64,000 nucleotides of DNA from Ostreococcus lucimarinus CCE9901. Taxonomy: Eukaryota; Chlorophyta; Mamiellophyceae; Mamiellales; Bathycoccaceae. The DNA is taken from the NCBI RefSeq assembly GCF_000092065.1, contig NC_009368.1, positions 124,001 through 188,000 of the forward strand, written 5' to 3'. Below the pieces are notes generated by a model, which did not search any database, was not told the DNA's origin, and saw nothing but the letters and a program-made list of their open reading frames with translations. Position numbers and translations under genes: made by a program. Of the stretch, positions 57,188 to 64,000 are shown piece by piece; positions within the stretch are counted from its first letter, which is position 1; every line of letters begins with the position of its first letter.

Positions 57188-58483
57188 ATGTCGCAGGCGG
57201 GGACGTCGACGAAGGCGGGACGAGGCGCGGATGGGCGCGAGAGGTTCGTCGTCATTCGCGCGATGGGGCTGAGCGTGGACGGGAAGGTGGAGGCGGTGGT
57301 GGAGAGCGAGGCGTTTCCGACGCTCGAGGCGGCGATCGGGCACAGCGAGTACTTGGCGCAGACGGTGAGAGCGCGCGGGGGGGTTCGGGGGAACGTGGGA
57401 CGAAACGGGGGGAAGAAAGGGATGAAGGCGTCGCGAACGACGATTTGCGAGTTGCCGGTGGACACGCAGGTGTGGCACGTGACGCCGACGAATATTCCCG
57501 GGCCGGCGTATCGAAACGAGGGGCAGCTCATGGTGATGCTGCTGTCGAGTCTGTGCGGACGCGTGGTGTCGAAATCGCGCAATGGGGTGTTGGATGAGTC
57601 GGAGTTCGCGTACAACAACGGCCACGGCGTGCGGTCGGCTCGCAACGGGGGCGACGCGGAGGCGCCACAAATTGCGGACGGCATTCCTTACGTCAAAGCA
57701 AAGATTTTCGGCCAGAAAACGGCTGACCCATTCATGTTGCGCCCTAACATCTCCAAGGCTGCGTTCAGAACGCTCCTCCTGCGCGCGGTGGGTAAGTACC
57801 TGGCCGACGATCGCGAGCCGTACCCGGTGCTGGCGAAATCAGACGTGCAGCTTCAAGTCGCGCAAGTGGCTCACGGAGTCCAATACCACGTTCTCGCGAT
57901 TCGTGCGCTTGGACATTCCGCCGCGGACTTTTCGATGTCCATCGATGATCAAGGTCGAACCTTTGTGCGCGCCGATCCGGCGCAACCGCCAAACTCGAAC
58001 CCGAAGTTGGGGCGGCCGTTCGAGCTGTTGTGTCAGTTCCCTTCCCTCGTGCACTTGCAAACGTGCCGCTGCATTTATCAAGACGACGTACTGTACATCA
58101 TTGTGTATCCTCGTAACGCCAAGTCGCGATCACTTCGTTTGTCTTCAGCAGAAATTAGAAACACGTCTTTGCCGGAAAGCATTCGAAACACCGCGACGGG
58201 CGCCGGCGTGGAAAAGGCCAACGGACCTTCGTTTCCGCGCGAAGTAGGGATCGAGGATGGAACAAATAGCGCTAGACCGGGCGATGAGATTGCCTTGGCT
58301 ACCCTTGGTGGCGCTTTTGGGAAGAACGAAGATGACTCTGACTCCGACAACACGGATGACTTCTCGAACGACGAGGCAGAGGAGCCACGTGCCAAGACTG
58401 CGGCGCCCGAGGTTGATGAGAAGACGATAGATTTACCAGACGAGGATGTCGACAGCGAGGTGGAAGAGCCGATGCCCGAATAG
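57188..58483 (+). CDS. unrecognised protein with acidic C-terminal tail
   Basis: I do not recognise this 431-residue protein. An N-terminal domain-like block starts ERFVVIRAMGLSVDGKVEAV, then FPTLEAAIGHSEYLAQTVRA. The middle looks folded and alternates hydrophobic residues: TTICELPVDTQVWHVTPTNI, EGQLMVMLLSSLCGRVVSKS, IPYVKAKIFGQKTADPFMLR and RTLLLRAVGKYLADDREPYP. Later blocks include VQLQVAQVAHGVQYHVLAIR and FELLCQFPSLVHLQTCRCIY. The C-terminus is a strongly acidic Asp/Glu-Ser tail (NEDDSDSDNTDDFSND) typical of nuclear or chromatin-binding proteins. No signal peptide or membrane span. Start uncertain; ATG 57188 (MSQAGTSTKAGRG) precedes the first ordered block. Confidence 0.65.
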   Translation: MSQAGTSTKAGRGADGRERFVVIRAMGLSVDGKVEAVVESEAFPTLEAAIGHSEYLAQTVRARGGVRGNVGRNGGKKGMKASRTTICELPVDTQVWHVTPTNIPGPAYRNEGQLMVMLLSSLCGRVVSKSRNGVLDESEFAYNNGHGVRSARNGGDAEAPQIADGIPYVKAKIFGQKTADPFMLRPNISKAAFRTLLLRAVGKYLADDREPYPVLAKSDVQLQVAQVAHGVQYHVLAIRALGHSAADFSMSIDDQGRTFVRADPAQPPNSNPKLGRPFELLCQFPSLVHLQTCRCIYQDDVLYIIVYPRNAKSRSLRLSSAEIRNTSLPESIRNTATGAGVEKANGPSFPREVGIEDGTNSARPGDEIALATLGGAFGKNEDDSDSDNTDDFSNDEAEEPRAKTAAPEVDEKTIDLPDEDVDSEVEEPMPE

Positions 58484-58591
58484 GATGATTTTACGTGATG
58501 GACTATTAATAATGCACTCAATGTGAATACACGCTGCGCTACGCTCTAATGTGATGGAATAATGATGCGTTAAATGTCAGTACACGCTGCG

Positions 58592-60151
58592 CTACCCTCT
58601 GTCCGCGTTCAAATCCCCGTCGTTCTCTATCGGTGCCACCTCGTTTTCGTCCGTCTGTAAAGCCTCGAGCACGGCCCTTCGTTCCATCTCTACGTCGTGA
58701 TCGATGGTAAATGTAATGCAGGCCAAAATAACGCCACACACAAACCAAAAGGTAAACGCCACGTTGAACGCCACTCGTCTGCCCATGCTCACGATGAGCA
58801 AGGCGACCAGCGCGGGTCCACCGCCTTTACCGACGTCGTCAATTTGTGAGTAAAATGCAAACATACTTCCACGAGTTTCCGGCGGGTTGACATTCAACAA
58901 AATTGCGCGCACATTGGGCGGTGTCACCGAGCAGAAAACGCCGCCGACGAGGCACGACAGGTACAAACCGACCCTCCCCGGACCGTAGTCGTTGACGTTG
59001 AGATAGTAATACGCTGGAAGTGCTCCAATAGCGGTCGTCAGTCCCATTAAAATCGGAAGTTCGCTCTTCTTCTTATTGTACATCCTCTGACCGATGAATC
59101 CTCCCCCAATGGTGCCGAAGGCGGAGCCCAAGCCGAAGACGGTGATGGCCGCCGTGGCGTTTTGCACCGTCATACCCTTTTGCTTATGTAAAAAGTCGAC
59201 AAAGTACGAATTGAACACCCCCCACGGCACCGTGCCCGGCAAGCCTTGCGCAAGCACGAGGATGTTGGTCTTCACAAGCAATTGCTTCTTGACCTTGCTC
59301 CAATTCATCTTGGCTTTATACGAAACATCTCCCGCTTCGTCGCCGCTTTCGAGCTCGTCCTCCGTCTGCGCCGTCGTTTGTTCGTCGGAATCATCCCGCT
59401 CAGCGACATTTTTCGTTGAATTCCTTCGCATCGTCATTCGATGAACTTCTTCCTCCTGAGCGCCACGCTTGGGCTCGTCGACGACGAGAACCATCACCGT
59501 TGCGAGCACGACCGCGGGCGCGGATGTGAGGATGAACGGTAGTCGCCACCCGTACGCCGGCCCTACCGTACCCGCCACCACTTGTCCGAGCGCCACTCCC
59601 GCTCCCGTCGCGATCGTCAAAAAACTCGCCACGTAACTCCGCTCATGACTCGCAAACAAATCTCCGCACAACGAGAACAACAGCGGTAAGCATCCGCCCA
59701 CCGCGATGCCCGTCATCGCGCGAAGCGCAAACAACTGCCAATAACTCGTCACCCAATACGTCGCCATGCACGGCCCTTCACCGATCAGTGTCGTCCAAAA
59801 GAACAAACGCACTCGACGCACTCGATCGGCGTAGTACCCGATGATCAGCGACGCCGGCGAGCCGACGACGAAAAACGCCAGCTGGAGCAACCCGCCCAGC
59901 TTGACATCCTTCTCTTTTTCATCCATCCCGAACTCCTCCGCTATGGCGCTCATGTTCGGCCCGATGAGGTTTTGATCGGCGTACAGGAACAGAGAAGTGG
60001 CCGTGATCAACCCGACGACGCCGTAGCGCTTCCATCGCTCGCGTCGCGCAAGTCTACGCCGTTGAAAACTCACGGAAGATGATGTCCCCGCCGCTGGGAT
60101 AGCTTCGCCTTCGCGAGGCGCTCGGGACGCGTCGGAGGACTCAGAGGGCAT
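58592..60151 (-). CDS. MFS transporter, spinster-like
   Basis: This 519-residue protein is a 12-span major facilitator. Spans are visible as YGVVGLITATSLFLYADQNL, LLQLAFFVVGSPASLIIGYY followed by the loop ADRVRRVRLFFWTTLIGEGP (the DRVxRR signature), and ALRAMTGIAVGGCLPLLFSL. Further spans are SFLTIATGAGVALGQVVAGT and LPFILTSAPAVVLATVMVLV. The second half has GLPGTVPWGVFNSYFVDFLH, ITVFGLGSAFGTIGGGFIGQ and MFAFYSQIDDVGKGGGPALV. The pattern recalls spinster-like lipid or sugar efflux transporters, but the substrate is unknown. A long charged central loop (EEEVHRMTMRRNSTKNVAER) is seen. ATG 60151 is used; upstream in-frame codons would add 60 Arg-rich residues. Confidence 0.85.
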   Translation of the reverse strand: MPSESSDASRAPREGEAIPAAGTSSSVSFQRRRLARRERWKRYGVVGLITATSLFLYADQNLIGPNMSAIAEEFGMDEKEKDVKLGGLLQLAFFVVGSPASLIIGYYADRVRRVRLFFWTTLIGEGPCMATYWVTSYWQLFALRAMTGIAVGGCLPLLFSLCGDLFASHERSYVASFLTIATGAGVALGQVVAGTVGPAYGWRLPFILTSAPAVVLATVMVLVVDEPKRGAQEEEVHRMTMRRNSTKNVAERDDSDEQTTAQTEDELESGDEAGDVSYKAKMNWSKVKKQLLVKTNILVLAQGLPGTVPWGVFNSYFVDFLHKQKGMTVQNATAAITVFGLGSAFGTIGGGFIGQRMYNKKKSELPILMGLTTAIGALPAYYYLNVNDYGPGRVGLYLSCLVGGVFCSVTPPNVRAILLNVNPPETRGSMFAFYSQIDDVGKGGGPALVALLIVSMGRRVAFNVAFTFWFVCGVILACITFTIDHDVEMERRAVLEALQTDENEVAPIENDGDLNADRG

Positions 60152-60361
60152 GAAACTTCGCGCGCGCGTTAAAAGCGATACGATGCACGAACCGCGGCGC
60201 GCGCACCGTCGCGCGCGGGCGCGCGCCGATGTACGGCTCGCGCGCGGGCTGGGACGCTCAACAACTCTTTCGGGACGAGCGCGCGCGCGGCGAAATACAC
60301 AACACATCATATTTATTGCACTAAGTTTCATCGAGCGCTCGCGACCAGTCGCGCGGAATCA

Positions 60362-61264
60362 TTATTGACGACCTCCTGAGCGCTGCAAAGCGGCGAGTTT
60401 CGCTTTAGTCGCCACGAGTTCGCGGCGGAGCGCGGCGTTTTCCTCTTCGAGCGCTCGCATCGCGCTCTCGCGCTTTTCGCGACTTCTCGCCGCGCTCTCG
60501 CGGTTACGGAACAGCCGCTCTTGCATGCGGAGCGCTTTCTCGGCTTCGGTCTCTTTCGGGGCGCCTTTCGGCTTCCGTCCCATCTTGAGCGGGGCGATGG
60601 CTTGTCGAAACGCCGGAGGCGTGGCGATGCCGCTGCGCTTCTTCAACCGCTTGGGTTCGTAGGACACGCCCGGAACGGTGGGAACTATCATCATCGACAC
60701 CCGGGACGGCGCACTCCCCGTCGTTTTCGTCGTCGTCGTTTTCTTCACCGCGGTCGCCCTCCCGTTCGTCGCCCTCTTCGCCTTCGCCTTCGCCGTCTTC
60801 CCCGCCGTCACCGTCGCCGTCGTCGTCGCCGCTTCATCCCCCCCGGCGTCCGCCAGCGCCAGCGCCGTCGTCAACTGCATGAAATTCATCGTCGGCAGGC
60901 TCGGCAGGCTCGGCAGGCTCGGCTCGCGTCCCCGCGCCGTCCCGCTCGCGCCGCTCGAATTAATCTTCGCCCACACGTCTCCCATGCTCTGCCGTCCCGC
61001 CTCGTCCGGCAATCGATCGAATATTTTCGCGTCGATCGTCGACGCCTGTCGCGCCACCGCCGTCGCCACCTCGCGCATCGTCGCCGTCGCCGCGTCCGCG
61101 CCTCGTCCGAGCGCGTCCAGCGTCAGCCCGAGCGCGGGGTCGTCCGCGTGCGCGCTCAGCGTCGGGACGAGCTCGCGCGCCCATTTACGCAGCGAATCAT
61201 CGCGCATCACCGCGTCGTCACCGTCGTCCGTCGTCGCGTCGCGTCGCGTCGCCGCGCGCGGCAT
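60362..61264 (-). CDS. bZIP transcription factor
   Basis: This 300-residue protein ends in a bZIP domain: the basic region RMQERLFRNRESAARSREKR near residues 243-262 with the invariant N-x7-R pattern, then a leucine-type zipper (ALEEENAALRRELVATKAKL). The basic region resembles plant group A/ABF and S-type factors, which bind ACGT-core elements such as the G-box. The N-terminal half is helical and the middle Thr/Lys-rich, with a conserved-looking MIVPTVPGVSYEPKRLKKRS stretch. It is divergent from the CCDC146-like gene, and the spacer contains a perfect CACGTG palindrome (61315-61336), so self-regulation is possible. The ATG 61264 was used, and 61207 is also in frame. Confidence 0.85.
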   Translation of the reverse strand: MPRAATRRDATTDDGDDAVMRDDSLRKWARELVPTLSAHADDPALGLTLDALGRGADAATATMREVATAVARQASTIDAKIFDRLPDEAGRQSMGDVWAKINSSGASGTARGREPSLPSLPSLPTMNFMQLTTALALADAGGDEAATTTATVTAGKTAKAKAKRATNGRATAVKKTTTTKTTGSAPSRVSMMIVPTVPGVSYEPKRLKKRSGIATPPAFRQAIAPLKMGRKPKGAPKETEAEKALRMQERLFRNRESAARSREKRESAMRALEEENAALRRELVATKAKLAALQRSGGRQ

Positions 61265-61621
61265 CGCGTCGCGTCGTGCCGCGTCGCCGCGCCGATCGAC
61301 CGGTCGCGCGCGTCGATATCGCCACGTGGCGATATCTGGATATTCGACGAGTCCCGACCCGTCGATCGAGCCCAGATCCGATCGCGCGGGTGCCGACCGA
61401 CGCCGCCGCGCGCGACGGCGACGGTTCGCGCGCGACGGTATTTTTGGACGGCGCGCGACGGCGCGCGACGGCGCGCGCGCGCAGAGCGCGGCGCGCGACG
61501 CGCGGGCGAACGCGCGCGACGGTGCCGGCGACGCGCGCGGCGACGCGCGGTCGGCGCGCGACGGCGCGCGCGAGGAAACGGACGCGCGAGGACGCGACGG
61601 TTCGTCTCGCGCGCGGACGCG
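61265..61621. promoter_or_regulatory. divergent promoter with perfect G-box palindrome
   Basis: This 357-bp spacer separates the bZIP and coiled-coil genes. It contains a perfect 22-bp inverted repeat at 61315-61336 made of GATATC arms around GCCACGTGGC, centred on the G-box CACGTG at 61323-61328. GC-rich filler with repeated cggcgcgcgacgg units follows at about 61445-61570. It is a strong candidate binding site for a G-box factor, which the adjacent bZIP protein could be. Confidence 0.5.
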
Positions 61622-64000
61622 ATGGGAGGCGCGCGCGACGACGACGTCGCGACGCACGCGGAGCGGGCGCGACGGGAGGCGCGAGCGATCGAACGGCGAG
61701 CGACGCGGTTGGAGCGACGCGCGGAGGCGCTGCGGGCGCGGCGAAAGGCGCTCGGGACGGAGGCGCGGGAGGAGGACGTGGCGGCGGCGCGGTGCGCGGC
61801 GGAGGCGGAGCGCGAGGAGGCGAGGATTCGAGCGCGCGGGCGCGGTGAGACGGTGGAATCGCTGCGGGAGAAGCGAGACGCGGTGATGAGGACGCTAGAG
61901 GAGGCGAGACGGCACGAGGCCGAGCGGTTGGCGCCGATGGTGGTGAGCGCGCGGGAGGAGTGCGAGATGTTGCGCGAGGAAATCGAGGGATGCGGGAAGC
62001 GCGCCGAGGCGCTGACGGGGAGCAGAGACGAGCGCGAACGACGCGCGTGCGAGGTCGAACGCGCGTGCGCGAGCGTGCGAGAGGCACTGAAAATCGAGCG
62101 AGAGAGATTAAAGTGTGAGAAAGCGGTGTTGGGGAAAATACGAGCTGAAAAAGACGCACTGTTTGAGACGTTGACGCGCGCTCGAGCCGACGCGGCGACG
62201 CTCGAAACCCGCGCGGAGACGCTTCGATGCGCAGAAACCGATGCAGAGACGTCGGTGCGACGCAACGAGCAAGAATTGAGCGAACACGTGAGTAAGAACG
62301 CGAAGTTTGACGAGCAGCTGTCGACCGCGGAGAGAGGTTTAAACGATCTCAAGGCGCTCTTGGAGCGGGAATCGTTGGCGCGAGACGAAATCGCCGCCGA
62401 GGGCGTGCGCCGCGAGCTCGATCGACGCGCGTGTCAGAAGTCTTTGACTCGAGCCAAGCAGACGTCGCTTCGTGAGACGCGTGCAAACGCACATCTTACG
62501 TATCTCGTGAACGAAATGTTGACGAACGCACGCTCGATTGCCGACATTGTCGAGGACGTCGAAGGGACAAAGGCTGCGCTCGAACGTGAGCTCGCCACGG
62601 CGGTTCGCGACACCAAGCGTACCATAGAAGAGCAAAACGCGCTCAGACTCGACGTGAACGAGCGTAGGGAAGAGTGCAAGGTAGAAATCACCAAAGGAGA
62701 TTTGCTTGCGCACACCGTGACAGTCACCGTGCGCCAAGAAATAGCAGATTTAGAAGATGAGGTAAAATGTCTTCGTCGCGAGGAGGCGGCGAGAAATCGA
62801 ATACAAAAGTACGTCGCCGACAGGGTCTCGCGCGCGATGAAGCGTCACCAAGGCGTGCAGCAAAACATAGCACAACTAAAATCGCTATTGCGTATCCGCG
62901 ATGCGGAGATGATGGATGTGAAGTCAAATATCGACGACGCGCGAGAGCGCCGCTCGCACTTTGAACGCCTGCGAGAATTGACGACGACGCAACGCGACGC
63001 GTTCGCGACGATCGTGAGAAAATCTGGCGTCATCGCCGGAGCTACTCGAGAAAAGAATGAATGTTTACATTTGAAAACGTTCGAGCTCGAGCGTCAAGCG
63101 CAAGAGAAAGATTGGGAAGTTTCCGCGGCGCGCGGAGAGACAGATGCGAAGAAGCGCGAGAGGGATGCGCGCCGAAATCAAAACGACGCCGTCTCGCACG
63201 TCATCTTGCGCGCCAGAGCGGACATGGAGGTGAGTGAAACCGAACTCGGAAAACTACAAAACGAGCTCAAGGCCGGGAAGTGCGATCAAGAGCTTTTATT
63301 CGAGCAATCAAAGGCGCTTGTGAAATCACGTCAGGCAGTCGCCATGGAGTTGCTCGACCGAAACGACGAGTTGTGTCAACTGTGCGATCGTATCGCCACG
63401 TCCGAAGACGTCAGCCGGCAGTGCGAAGAAGAGCTCGCGCTGCGTGTACATGAATATGAAACACTACGCCGTCAAGTACACGACCTAGAGCGTTCCCTGA
63501 TCGTCGCGCGGCGAAACGTCGCCGCCATACCGCGCTACCAAGCCGAGATTTCGAGCAAGCGCTCGACGCTATACGAGATGCGCGTCTCGGCGGAGAATCT
63601 GAGTCAGCGATTGGAAGATCCGAACGAGCACACGCGGTGGCGATTAATTCATGGTCCGAAGGGTGAGCAAGAAAACGACGTTGACGTGGACGTTTTCAAC
63701 GATAAGCTTGCGAGCGTGGGATCGAGAATTCAAGATCAAGAGCGCGAGCTCGCGAGGCGTCGACTGAGATGTCAAGACATCGATCGAGAGATTGAACGTT
63801 TGCGAGCGGTCATCGCCGAAAATGCAGACGAAGCGATCGAAACTGCGTCGTCGCTCAATCGAGCGAAATCCAAGCTCTCGGCCGTCGAGCGAGCGCTCCT
63901 CGCCGCGGTGTCCGAACTCACCATGTATCGAGCGCTCACCGCCGCGCTCGCCGACGCAAAATCGCGAAACATCGCCGAGATCGATGCCTTACGCTTGAGT
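61622..64000 (+). CDS. CCDC146/MBO2-like coiled-coil protein, cut by window edge
   Basis: An open frame runs from ATG 61622 to the end of the window (793 codons, no stop). It is almost entirely coiled coil rich in Glu, Arg, Ala and Leu (EARAIERRATRLERRAEALR, KIERERLKCEKAVLGKIRA-like). Near residue 668-690 is a conserved-looking non-coiled motif: RLEDPNEHTRWRLIHGPKG, which parallels the ELEDP...R.RxLxG motif of CCDC146. Near 760 it has SELTMYRALTAALAD, paralleling ALVAELSMKQALTxKL. CCDC146 (Chlamydomonas MBO2) is a microtubule- and centriole-associated protein needed for flagellar beat direction and sperm flagella. The assignment rests on two remembered motifs and coiled-coil layout. It diverges from the bZIP gene. 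Confidence 0.6.
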   Translation, partial: MGGARDDDVATHAERARREARAIERRATRLERRAEALRARRKALGTEAREEDVAAARCAAEAEREEARIRARGRGETVESLREKRDAVMRTLEEARRHEAERLAPMVVSAREECEMLREEIEGCGKRAEALTGSRDERERRACEVERACASVREALKIERERLKCEKAVLGKIRAEKDALFETLTRARADAATLETRAETLRCAETDAETSVRRNEQELSEHVSKNAKFDEQLSTAERGLNDLKALLERESLARDEIAAEGVRRELDRRACQKSLTRAKQTSLRETRANAHLTYLVNEMLTNARSIADIVEDVEGTKAALERELATAVRDTKRTIEEQNALRLDVNERREECKVEITKGDLLAHTVTVTVRQEIADLEDEVKCLRREEAARNRIQKYVADRVSRAMKRHQGVQQNIAQLKSLLRIRDAEMMDVKSNIDDARERRSHFERLRELTTTQRDAFATIVRKSGVIAGATREKNECLHLKTFELERQAQEKDWEVSAARGETDAKKRERDARRNQNDAVSHVILRARADMEVSETELGKLQNELKAGKCDQELLFEQSKALVKSRQAVAMELLDRNDELCQLCDRIATSEDVSRQCEEELALRVHEYETLRRQVHDLERSLIVARRNVAAIPRYQAEISSKRSTLYEMRVSAENLSQRLEDPNEHTRWRLIHGPKGEQENDVDVDVFNDKLASVGSRIQDQERELARRRLRCQDIDREIERLRAVIAENADEAIETASSLNRAKSKLSAVERALLAAVSELTMYRALTAALADAKSRNIAEIDALRLS

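Overview
The window looks like nuclear DNA of a very compact green picoalga of the Mamiellophyceae, most likely Ostreococcus or a close relative. This is an inference. The supporting signs are very high GC with dense CGCG, eukaryotic genes packed roughly every 1.5-2 kb on both strands with spacers often under 100 bp, mostly single-exon genes, a CDKB kinase with the PSTALRE motif, and nuclear genes for plastid proteins (PsaH, ribosomal protein S5, CSP41a, NADK2). No organellar, viral or transposon sequence was recognised, and there is no CRISPR array.

Layout. 0.3-13 kb: CDKB, a CYP97-type P450, a twin-telobox Myb protein (-), an unrecognised Q-rich coiled-coil protein, NOL10/Enp2 (-) and an EGF-GT47 glycosyltransferase, the last two diverging from a spacer with a 103-bp tandem repeat. 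12.6-25.3 kb: LysM protein (-), TFIP11-like G-patch splicing factor, DPH1, a SWSAP1-like ATPase (-), a tiny acidic protein, PRP40, a three-RRM protein (-, one intron), GPHR and O-acetylhomoserine sulfhydrylase. 25.6-37 kb: HARE-HTH protein (-), DoxX-like plastid protein (-), SLX9 (-, one intron), SETD9-like SET protein, amidohydrolase (-), NAD kinase 2 with a phosphatase domain and an apparent frameshift (-), and CSP41a (one intron). 37-45 kb: HAD-like (-) and JmjC (+) head to head, plastid S5 (-), CinA/NMNAT fusion (-), EMC6, WDR48/UAF1 and tRNA-Ser(AGA) (-). 46-64 kb: SAM synthetase, DUF2993-like protein, an IMP2-like S26 protein lacking catalytic residues (-), SIL1/Fes1-like exchange factor, PsaH (-, one intron), a cryptochrome/photolyase with a His-rich tail (-), PRS4 (-, one intron), ALG14 (-), a ZIP transporter, an unrecognised acidic-tailed protein, an MFS transporter (-), a bZIP factor (-) and a CCDC146/MBO2-like coiled-coil protein running off the right edge.

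The genes form no operon. Several themes recur: RNA processing and ribosome biogenesis (NOL10, SLX9, TFIP11, PRP40, RRM protein, DPH1 for translation), ER and secretory functions (ALG14, EMC6, SIL1, GPHR, GT47), NAD, sulfur and nucleotide metabolism (NADK2, CinA/NMNAT, OAH sulfhydrylase, MAT, PRS4) and plastid function. Five coding introns could be placed by joining reading frames. All lie near the 5' end of their gene, start GTGCG(T/A) and carry CTGAC about 19-33 nt before the acceptor.
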